Origin: Phoronis australis
Lineage: Eukaryota > Phoronida > Phoronidae
DNA: 64,000 nucleotides
Assembly (NCBI GenBank): GCA_002633005.1
Contig: NMRA01000310.1
Location: forward strand, 316,624-380,623
Reading direction: 5' to 3'
Of the stretch, positions 37,901 to 49,900 are shown in pieces (within the stretch, counting starts at the first letter, position 1; each line of letters starts with the position of its first letter). The notes beneath the pieces are model-generated. The model worked only from the letters and a program-made list of their open reading frames with translations, had not been told where the DNA came from and did no database searches. A program made the position numbers and the translations under genes.

Positions 37901-40900
37901 TACGCGGTTACTATTACTAAATGTGATTGTGGACTTAGTTAAGGGGCATGACTTAAGTGACTAATACAATATTGTACTGTTATTCCTGAGCAAACAGTGA
38001 TTGATTGACCTTTTATTTTTTATCTCTTTTCTTTATTTCCCCTTTTGACATAGTTATATTCGTGTCACGTTGGTCGTAGTAGTGTTACTTTGATGTGCCT
38101 CAAGTGTTGTTGACCTAAATGAGATTTGTTTTCCCCCTCGATAATCCCAGTCTGAATAATGTGGACCATAGACAGTACTCTGTTTAATCCACATGGAGGG
38201 TTATCTGTGCAACTAAGAACATTGGGTAAAATTGCATGAAATTGTAATTTATTTAAATATACCGTGTGTAGTCAACTGATTTAAGGTGTCAAACACCGAA
38301 AATCAGGTGTGTTTCCTTAAAGTTTGGGGAATTTTCACTGATTCTAAAAGACATAAAGTTTAGTAAAAGAAATTGTCAAGAAAATGAATATGAAAAAAAT
38401 ATTTTCATGAGGAAAAGATCTCTTTGTTGTCAGCCAATTTGTGACTACTGTAGCTTCTCAGGACCCTGTTTCTATGAAATTTGTTTTGTGTATTAGGGTG
38501 TAGCCTATTAAAACCCGGCTGCATGATTTGAATTGTTGCAGGGTTACCATAGCAACAACAGCAGCGACCATGATAGCGACGGTGTGTTCAGGAACAACAA
38601 TATTATATCATCAAAGACGTTGAGTTCAGAGCAGAAAGGACAGATATTATTGGTGCGCAAACGGAGTATAGACCTGACACTGGCCAATCAGAGAAAGACT
38701 TCGTCTGACACAGAGTTGAGTGAGCGACCAAGGTATGAGTTGTCGTCTGCTGTTCCTATGGCCTGAATTTGTTTTGGGACATTGACCGCTTCGCTGTAGC
38801 ACTTCTAAGGCCGAGAGAGGTTATGGAACATACCGTTGAATGTTGTGCGAGTTTGTGTAGTCATGATAGCATAGGCCTGCTGGTATTTGGCTTCAAAAGT
38901 AGTTTTGCGGGTCGAGTTGACTTGTCTAGTTTTCAAGCAGAAGTTGACAAAAAAATTTTCTCACCCAAAAATATGTGAGCTTTCAAAGAAAAAATTTTTA
39001 GCTAATTTTCAAACTATTTAGTGTTATTTTTCATCTGTCTTTCTTCAGAGGTTTCATCATAATTTCAACGAAGCCAGACAAAGTTTGATGAAATTCGTTT
39101 TCAACTTTTGAAAACTACTGTTATGTTACAAAACTGAGTTGATATATTTTCTTTTGAAGTAACAGAAGTTTATAAACCCTGATGTGACCTAAAAGCCATA
39201 AAGTTCACTGCAGTTTATTGCCCTTTTGCGAACTCATTGGAACTCGCCATGAAGGCTTGACTGCGGTGCAATACATGGGCTTTTATCGCTCTTTTAGTAC
39301 TGTAGGGAATTTCTGGAAACTGGCTGCAAATTCAAAAATGGCTCATGTCGCCACACCAGTTTGCTTCTTGATTTACCGTAAGATGTCCATTTTGGTTGGG
39401 ATGTTAAAAAATCGAGGAAAAAGCTATAAAAACGTAACATCATGTGCATTTTTTAAGTCATTTGACATTTTTCTTCATTAATTACGTGATTAGCACAAAC
39501 TACCAATGAGGAAAATTAATGTATTATGAATTTGATTTAAATGCAATATTCTTACTTTGTGAGCAATTCGATTGTATCGTGGCTTGCGCTTAGTTTTGCC
39601 ATTGTCTAAAAAGTCTTTGGGGGACTGACATGCATTTAGTGTTGCTAGTTACAAAATGCAAATCAATTATATTAGATTTAGAATGTTTGTAATAAGGTGG
39701 CAGCTTATGCCAACCGCAGACTGAGATCTTCAAGCGATAACTGAGCTGATTGCTCGCTTCAAGGCGAGAACAATTGAATGCAGTAGTGGCTAATTCATTC
39801 AGTTGTTGTCTTACTTCCTGCCTGACGTAAGCTATCTGTTCAACTGTCGTTCACTTTAGGCGGACAGCTGTGCTCATAGCTCTCTGTCTTCGGTTGGCAC
39901 GTAGACAATTTTTGTTCTCGATATTGTTTTCATGGTGAATTTAGCAATGAAAACAAACAACAGTTGGTGCATATTAGCAGGATATGCTGTTGCATCATTT
40001 GTAGTATCAATACCAAATTTAAGTGTTGAGGTATCCATTTCCTCCGTTGCTTGTTGATGAAATCATGAAAGATTTTTCAAAACAATACTGTTTTACTGAC
40101 ATGATTGTCTTTTTTTCCATTTTAAATTCATCTTGATGGCAATTTTGGTGCCTGATTCTCGATTTCTTTGTTGATTTTGATTTTTTTACATCATTCTCTT
40201 GTGTTTCCTTCCTGCCCTCCCCTACCCCCTCTGGTGGCTGGACTCTCTCTGTGTGTTGCTTTAGGTCCCTCATTCTTCAACCCCTGACCGAGTTCATCTC
40301 AGGGCTGGGTCTCCCTCTACAGTTGGATGACGACTGTAATGCCAACAACACAGACGACAGCGTGTGCTTTGTATGTGGCCGCCATGATTGCCACGGTGAT
40401 GGTTGTCCCGAGAATCCCCTCGAGCGTAGCGACAATAAATGGCCTGAGGCCAGCCACTCCCTTACCAGGTAGTGACATCATCACTTGTCCGCTTGCTAGA
40501 TAAGCTTGTTATTACCTTTGCATTCCAGCTTTTCACCTGTTAATTATCCAGTTTTAAGGTAATTAACTGTCAACACTTGTAGAATTTTTAAAAAAATGCA
40601 TTATATGAATATTGTATAAATTTAAACTTATTATTGATGGGCCTAATAAGCAAATCATTTTGGAAGATTTCAATCGATTTCAATTACGTTACAAATTTTC
40701 ATGGACTAATTCTAAACCTTTTGATTTTCGATGCTTTTGGCTGTTTGAACATCGATTTCTCTTTATTGTCAGTGTTACTGGTCACTTTTGAACTTTTACA
40801 CTTATTTAAAGTCTGTTGTCATGGAAACTATATATCAGATTTTTGATTTTACTAAAAACTAACAAGTTATGGGCTATAGGTAGATCAAAAATATGAGACA

Positions 40901-43900
40901 CGGTTCTCTGTGTACTGAAAGTAAGAATAGTTAAAACATGAAGTGCACTGCAATTTATTATTTTAAAATTCATATTCACAATACACAAGGGCAATTTTCA
41001 TGTGATAGTTATTTGGCGATTGTTTCATGCTCGTACTTCACAATTGCAGAAAAAAGTTTAGCGAAGTAATTTATGCAACTTTAACAAAACTGTAACTAGC
41101 ATGTATGTGTTAATCTCAGAAACTTTGTTCTTGTGTGATTTAATTGTTTCTCAAAAATAGTGGTGTGGAGCATAAGACCACATTTTTGATTTAAGTCTCA
41201 AGTCACGTTTCATGATGCAGCCCCCCCTGGTGGTTTCTTGTTTAGTCATTATTATTTTAGTTTTAGTTTTAATTTTGGCTGATTACTTTTGTCTTGTAAT
41301 GTAACTTAATCTACCTGTCATTATTATTATTTGTAGCAGTCTCATTTATGTCTTTCCGTCCAAGTGTTGTGGATGGTTGAAGACATCAACAGTAAAAATC
41401 AGGGACCTCCAATGATTTAAAAACTTTCCCTTCATTGGAGTGAAGTTTCACGGGATTTTTAAATATTTTTCACAGGTGAACGGGACCAATATTCAGCCAC
41501 AGAACAGTCACCAAGTCCATGAAATTTAACCAATTAAAGACGCAATGTGACCAACAAGCGAAATTATTGTGTTTTTAAGTTGTTTTTTGGTGAAAGTTGC
41601 ATTGGACGTAATTAATGCTTTTCCATGTTCAAGTTCTCTATCACAGCTACCATTAGGCGATGTTTTGAAAAGAATGCGACCATTCACAACAATTTTGGAA
41701 GCACTGGATAAACGAAAAGGAGCCATTTTGATTGTAATCTTTAAAAGTTGGTGAGATTTTTCTGCACCCAGATTGAAAGAGTAACATAGAAATAGGTTAA
41801 ACTTTCAACTGAGTACTCCGCCAAGATTATTTGAAGGTCATTTGGTCAAGCAGGTGGTGTCCATGAACTTCACCGCTGATATTGCAGTGGATGACTGTTT
41901 CCCATTGACGGTTGGACAGTAATATCATGTTGCCCTTTACAGTTCATTGTCGGTTGGACAGTAATATCATGTTGCCCTTTACAGTTCATTAAGTAGTCAG
42001 TCCGCGTCAGGTGATTCTGCTATTGACCATGATTGGACAGCGAGAGTGACTGATATGGAGAAAGAGCTCATGTAAGTATCACCGATCAGGAAGGCTACGG
42101 TAAAAATCCTTCAGTTTTTGGCACAGTATGGCGGATAGGTGAAATTTTATTGTGTCGAATTTCTCAACAAAAATAAGTTTTCAGGAAAATCTGCTTTGCT
42201 TTTAGAATTGCTTGTATGGAGTAGATGCAAAATTTCGAGCATTTGCAAGCTTCTGGAAAATAGAAATATGACAGTTTTAGCAACTTTTTGTCCCAAATTG
42301 AAGAATTTTTCTATGACCGTATGGGTCAATGCACATCGTTAACACTGTCAGCTAAACCTGATAGCTTTTACACAGGACTTTCGATGTTATCAGTGTCTGT
42401 CATCGATATTAATGTAATGTAATGTAATGTAATGTAATGTAATGTAATGTAATGTAATGTATTGTAATGTAATGTAATGTAATGTAATGTAATGGTATCT
42501 CAATCATACATAATGATGAGACTAACTTTTTTATAGATTTTGAAGACTGTTGTCACTAGTTGCCAGTGCCATTAAATTTATATTATGAACACAATACAGA
42601 ATTACTGCTTTTGCCATTCACACGGGGTTATAACCATTTCAAATGCGTGGTAAACCACCTTCACAGATTGTTATGACCACGCTACAGTGATAACCTTTAG
42701 AATTTGTTTTAAACTGTTCACAGTGAGAGTTGTATCTTTTAACCCGTGTTTTTAAAAGTTATAACCAAATTTAGGTGTGAGCATTACAAGAGGAAACAGT
42801 GCTGAACTAAAAATCCTGATTGTATATTTAAGATTGGGTGCATAACTACCTATGGGGCTTCAACAAAACAAAAACATTGGGTTAAGGTACTATGAAGCTG
42901 AGCATTGGGGCTCACTTTGATGAATATGGTTATCTTGTATTTAAAGACTTATGACTGCAAAATGTGTTAGAAAGGTACTGTTTAGTGTTTCAAGGTTAAT
43001 TTTGCTAGAATGTTACGGTGGTGTTGTAAACATCGGTTGGGGGTGGGAATGGATGTGGGCGTGTGTGGTATGGTGTGGGTGGGTGCGTGCGTGCGTGAGT
43101 GTTTAGACAATCGTAACTGTTATAAATTTGATTACATTGTTCTTGCAGGGCTACGAAATGTGAACTGGCTAATTTGAAGAACCGAGAGACTCAGTACAAA
43201 GACATGATAGTGGAAAGAGAGGCCATTATAGTTGATCTGAGCGAGATGATTGAGAGGTTGCAGAACAACATTAAAGACAGTAACAAGTAAGTTAAAGTTG
43301 TGCGAAAGTTGGAATTAATTTGTAAAATTATAAAAGTTAGGGTTTTTGAAATTTTATATATCGTGAAAATGTTAAATGAAATAATTGCAGGATGTCTGCT
43401 ACATGTTGTACCTGAAGCGAGCAGGTTGCTCAGGTGGGCCCATCGCACTTGTCACCTAGAACCATTTTTATGCTTTAATAACAGAGAAGCTAGAAGCCTA
43501 TCTCAAGGGTCTAGCAGTATGCCACAGCGGGACTCAAACCCACAACCTTGAGTAATGGAAGCAGACACTTACGCCACTAGGTGGCACTGCCTTCTGTGTA
43601 ATTACAGCAAATGGACAGGTGGAGTTTTGTGGAGTTTAAATTCTTGTGAATAAAATTTTATTTTTTAAAAACTTGATGGGCTGTAATCCCGCCTGCTGTC
43701 ATGGAAACTAGCTTTTGATTTCTGTCATTTACCATTATAAAATTGATCTCAAATTGTTTCTTAGTCAAATTAGAGATGATATCTGGGCCCTAACAGAACT
43801 GACAGTTTGTTATTTATTAAGATCAAGTTAGCTCGTCGCGGCACATCACTTTATGCTCTACTCATGGTCTTGACGAATAAGAAATGATCAGATCTTTGCA

Positions 43901-46900
43901 ACCAATCAAATAACTTGCCATATCAGTAAGTTGAAGCTAAGTTTACAGCGATAAGTGGTGTAAATCAAACGTTTGCTTCTTAGACGGACTGCAAGTTTAT
44001 GGTGGCTTGAAAGTGGTTCAGAATCATCACGAGATTACAATTTAGAGTTTTATTGCAGGGGCCTGTATCACTATAACGTTTTTTTTACATGGAATCTAAA
44101 TGCAGACTACACCAAAATTTACGACTGTTGAGACTTTAGATGTAAATATGATGCAAGATTACAACATTTTAGTGACACAGGGCACAGCAGTGTATTTTAA
44201 AGAAGGTGGATATTGTGATTAATGTCCTTGACCTGCGAGGGTGTACCTTTATCGTCTAGACCAATCAGGTATTTTGGTAAATACTAACTACACCTAAACC
44301 CTTTGATCTGTGACATTGTCAGATACCATGTCTGGTCGATAGTCAGCAGCGAAGTACACGTGACGTCATTTTTGTGAAAGTTTGACCTCGCTATTTCCAG
44401 TCTTAATTCTGATTTATTGCCCACTAGTTTTTTTTTTGAGTATTTTCAAAGCTGTTCATTTATCTCTACATAATTTCTTTAAAAGTCTGTTTTCCGTTAT
44501 CCTTGAAAATATTTGCCATTTCGCTCCGGGTGACTCTGAGCTCAGTCCACTGGGGTAGGTTGTTAACACAACCGTTAACTAAGACCCAGCATGAGAACAT
44601 CTGTATGCCAGGTCAATGACAGTGGTGATTTTAAATGAAAATGGAACTATTTTAAATTGTGGAGAGAGTATCTGGCACTTCTGTACCGCTAGCTTTGTTT
44701 CTTGGTAGTGATGCGGGGTGTTACAATTTTATTTATTCCACTATCAGGGGTCCCATAACAAAAAAATCCAAGTACTGAACTTAAGGACTCTTGTACTTCT
44801 TTATTCGGGAAGTCGAATTTTTGTGTGCTAAGTAATGCCTAAGATTTTCCGGGAAGCATATGGTTACACAGCAAAGTCTTGTTGTGACAAATTTAAGCAG
44901 TCACTCTAAAGTCCGCGGCAATTAAATGAAATGTGATAACATTAACTTTACTAGCATTATTACAATTCTACGGGAATGTGTACCTTGTTTAATATGGATA
45001 TGTAGGTGTATCTTTGGCAAATGTGGCCGATTTTGACCAAAAACATACCGTTGTGGTCGACATAAGATAATTAAAAATTAACTATCAAAATTAAATGAAA
45101 AAATGCAGCAGTTGAAATAGCCGAATGCTCAGGCTCATTCCACCCTCAGACGGCCAGACGACTGCGAAGCTGTTAGCGTTAACAAAGTGCTGCACACAAT
45201 GTTAAGTGGCCGTCTGTAGAAAAAACCTACCCCAGCTACAGACGGATGGACGAACGCTGCACTTCAGGCACTGAGCAGAATGACTGTGTAATGTTTTTGT
45301 CAAATTTTGCAGTTAAATTTTGCTCGCATTTAGGCTGATGTTTGGCTAAGTCAACATCCTACTACCCAGTATGTTGCGTTGCCTTTTCAGATTAGCAGAG
45401 TCAAATAACGTGCTGCGGCCGACGTCACCTGTTGACAGAAAGCTGCAGGAGAAACAACGCGTGCTGCAGAACCAGAACCGGTTCTTAAATGAAGAAGTAC
45501 GTCGCTTGGCCACCAGGAGGCACCAGGAGGTGGAGAGATCTCAGGAGTTGCAGAGGTGAGTTGTTGGAGAGACAGTCGCGAAGCAATGTTGACTAGTAAT
45601 ACGAAACTGACGAGTACTCTTGCCATCGGGGTCAGATTCTTAACAAATCTCTTTTGTTGGCGTGATGTCAGTAATATTTTAGTCGAATGAATTTTCATCA
45701 TGGACTCCATTGGTATCGAAATGTGTCATGATGTTCATGATCATGTCGCTTCAGTCATCGCTCTAGGATCCCTTGATGGGTTTGAAAGGTACGATTTTTT
45801 CAAATATATTGACTGTTTTCAATAACTTATATTGAATATTTCAGTATCATCTCCTACTGTAATTCTTTGTTTACTTACCACACAGCATTCCCGACAAGTG
45901 AAATTCTATTTTGTTCAATTTCTTCACTAAAGTAAAGATTAAAAGCATTTCAGCCTGTTTCGAGCTTGGTTTGCAGTGTTTATATCATGAAACAACATTT
46001 TGTTAAAATTCACATTATTTGCAAAAAAGTAATCGACCATTGAAAAAATGTAAAAATGACCATTTTGCCATTTATTGCATGTGAAATTGGCAGAGAATCA
46101 CCGTAAGTGATCAATAATGTGGTGATGTGTGATCAAACTCCATTTTCTCCTTCAGCTGTATCCAAGCTTTGGAAGCTGAAGTTGAGAAGTGGAAGCGAGA
46201 CTATGTCTACTTGCTCCAGTCAACTGTGACCATCCCTCTGACGGACTGTAATGACGACATGGAGGTCAACTTACATGGGGGGAATAGGGTAGGTTATAGT
46301 AGGGTCAAGTATGAGTCACTTGGGGGGTATGATTCTTTCGCTGCGGTGATGCTGTGTTAGCCCGCCTCCTTTTGTTTTTATGTTTATCTCTAGGGATAGG
46401 TTTCAAAGGACTGAGAAATAGCATTGTGGTGAGTTATAAAGAAAATTTTGAGTGTTTCATCTCTCATGCTGTCGAAATGCACTTGACTTGGCAAGTAGAA
46501 GCTTAGGTCTGTCACATGCTAGAAATTTGGTGGAGTTTTCGTAGATGAAGCTTCTTGCGAGAAAAACTAGGTCATGTGAGGCTACACAAAATTGCTTAAG
46601 TGAAAGACAGTGTGTTTCGTAAGTAAGCTCAGGCCCTTACTTGGATACACAGTCTTGCAAAACGACTGCCACAGATTGGTCGGCACTGCTGGAATTTTGA
46701 ATTCTGAATTAAGCGAAGATTTCTCGCTGAAAGTGTCATGATGCATTCACATGACGCAGGTCTTGTTTTGTATTGTGTAAACTGACAATGACACCGCTTT
46801 CATCGAATACCTTGTGTGTCTTTGAAGAGAATATGAAGTGTAAACTCAAATCCATGATATGTGTAACGACCCACTTAGTGTCTAGTCATTCAATGTTAAT

Positions 46901-49900
46901 ACACAAACTAACAGTCTAATAACGCCCTGTTTTGTCCACAGCACAAAGAAAGGATCCAAGCACTTCTGGAGAGTGCCAGAAAGACTAACCCTGGACTGCC
47001 CACGTTTGAAAGGTATACGGAATATAACTGTGTTAATTGCTGATATACGAAAGCTATAAAAATTTGGTATTGGTGGCATTGGATGTATTCAAGCAAGAGA
47101 CCACCATATGTTAAATTTTTGTCTAAAATGGCGATCGTTTCTCATTATATTGGCTGTTGTAAGTTGCTCATAAGAAGCTTGAGAGAATATCCAAAGAACT
47201 GTCATGGAAACAACTGTGCAGCAGATTTGAAACAACACTGTTTTGTGTGTTGGGTTTTTTATTTCTAAGTAAACGCAGCACCACTTTGTGTGTAGTATTA
47301 TAAATTGTAAACATAAATTTGTGTTTTCGTATTAAATGAAAAAATGCTTCTATTGTCAATTAATTTGTATCTCTTCATTCGCTCTCAATTACCATCTTCA
47401 ATTATTAGAGAATCTCTCAACATTCCAGACACAACATGGAAACACATTTTCTCAGTTTTCGTTTAAATGATGTAAATATTCCCAAATTCAATACTTTACC
47501 AAAAGTTCTGCGCCATAGTAATCAACTTTCTGTAATTCATAACAATGTTATAATCCCATAAAAATTAAAAGGGGTAATTTTCACACTAATGTTTGTACAC
47601 AATTGGCACACATCACCTTACCATTGCAGCTATCTTCTCACCTGGAACCATTTGTTAAGCTGTGTTTAATTACACAGTCCAACTAAGAAAGTTGTATAAC
47701 TCAGAGCAAGGTTCACAAAGAACTGCTTTCACTGACCTTGTATGTCAATTTCAAAAGACCTATTGTGTGTGAACAACACTCAAGATTTACTACCATCTGT
47801 AAAATTCTAACTAGAGCCTCTAGTTACCCGATCCAAGCTCAAAATGCATCCATTCCTGCAGGTTGTCGAAGTGTAATGTGCACGTGGACTCTCACGGCTT
47901 CCGACACAAGTACCAGGACGACGGCCTCTTACTACACTACATATGTCAACAGCTACATCAACACTACACAAGTCAACTGGCATCACATGAGGAACATCAG
48001 CTGCAGTGGAAGGACTTCCTCAAGTCCAGTGTCACTTTTAAAAGGACGGTGAGACGCTTCACATAATTATGAATAATATGTAGAAAATTAAATCAATAAC
48101 TGGACTTACGGATTGAGTTGACTACGTTGCGTCCTCCTCGAGGAATTCGGCAGGCCACTGAGATGTCACGTGACTCATCATGTGATCGACAACACAGTTT
48201 GCGGGGATACTCTTTAGTGCCCTATCCCACGATCTTGGCAACAGAAACCTCAGGCTCCCTTGTCTGTTTAAGCTAGGATTCTCCACTCATTCGTATATAG
48301 CTTCCTTGACCCCTCTTCTGAACCAATTTTCCTCTCTATTCTGAATAGAGAAGAAACTGTTACCATGTACGTATTCTGTCTGTTTTGCAGAAGGAACTCA
48401 AACTCTTATGCAGACGTGGTGTACCGCCACAATACCGTAGTGATGTGTGGACAAGACTGGTGAGGGCCCGTGTGGATGACATCATGAAAGACAAGGGTCC
48501 GTACTACTACAGTAACCTGTGCAACAGTGTGCTGGAATCTCAGGTAGATTGTTAGGAGCTTTGAGAGATGATCAATTAAAACGTCCAAAGCATGAAATGA
48601 TATAAGATGTTTGTGGTAGCGAGAGATTGTCTAAATTGTTGTGAAGAATGTAGTATTTGGCTTTGGCTTGAAAAAACTGATATCAATTCAATACTACGGG
48701 CACTACTGAAATCGATTGTTCATTCTACTTTTTGTATAGAATGTGCAAGAAGACAGGGTTTTCAGTCTGCTCATGGTTTTAATACGAAACAGCTGACTGT
48801 TCGTGATGTGCGCTGTTAGTTACAGCAAATGTTGCCTGTAGTCCAGAGCTGTGGTGATATTATGTGTGTGTGTCCAAGCTGAACGTACAATGAATATGCA
48901 TCTCTCAGGCAAACAACTTTGAGTCGTCCTACAGGACAGGACCAAGTTCAAGTTGTACACCAAAGCAAACTGTTTGCAATCCTCCTCATGGAGTTGCAAC
49001 CCAATTGCAGCTGTGGGGCTTCTGTTATAGGGCAGGATTGTGAAGGCAGCCTGGATTTTGAGAGACTTGTTTGCTAGGCAATAACGTTTGATTATCTTGT
49101 GAGACACCCCCTGCTGTTTGCTTCCAGTTTGCTGCTCGCTACCGTAAGCAGATCTCCCTGGATCTCCTGAGGACCATGCCCAACAATGTCCATTTCTCTT
49201 CACTCTCATCAGATGGCGTAAGTAGTGTTAACAGCCTACACTTCCAAACACTGGGCCGGTGGATCCAGCTTCCAAACATCTATGGGTCATTAATTTCACT
49301 TGGTGTTCAAGAAATTGGTACAGAAATCATCTGACTAGCATCGAGTTCAACGCACAATCTATGTATTTCGGGGTATTTGAGGCAAATCTGAAAGTACTTT
49401 AATCGGCGAAATTGAAAAAATGTGACAATAATTAAGGATTGTTTGTTTATTCTAATTCTCAAGTTGTATTTCTTCCAACTTATCAATATGTGCGTCCAAG
49501 GTGTTGACCCATAAATAAAAATCGAAAAGCAGGTTTTAGCTTGGTTGCGTCAAATGGTGCGAAAACGCTGTCTCTGGTGAACAGTTGGTATGTGGAGTAC
49601 ATAGTGGTACTGAGTTACTGATGTAAGAAGAAAATGTTTGGCTCACCCTGTAGACTTAGCACAACTCTATGAAGAGATACCCTCTCGTATCCTTGCTGTA
49701 ACTGTATCAAGATGTCATGATCAGTTCTTTTAAATTTACTTTCAGAAAGTGTGTTGGGTTGAATAATTCTTCATATTTTTAACTTGTTGTGTAATCGAGA
49801 ATTTGAAGTCAGTTTATTTTTTATGTTGATCTTTCTGATTTTACAATTTAAATAGAACTGTTTTTGCCAACCCTACTGAAGTGAATGGATTATTTTTAAT

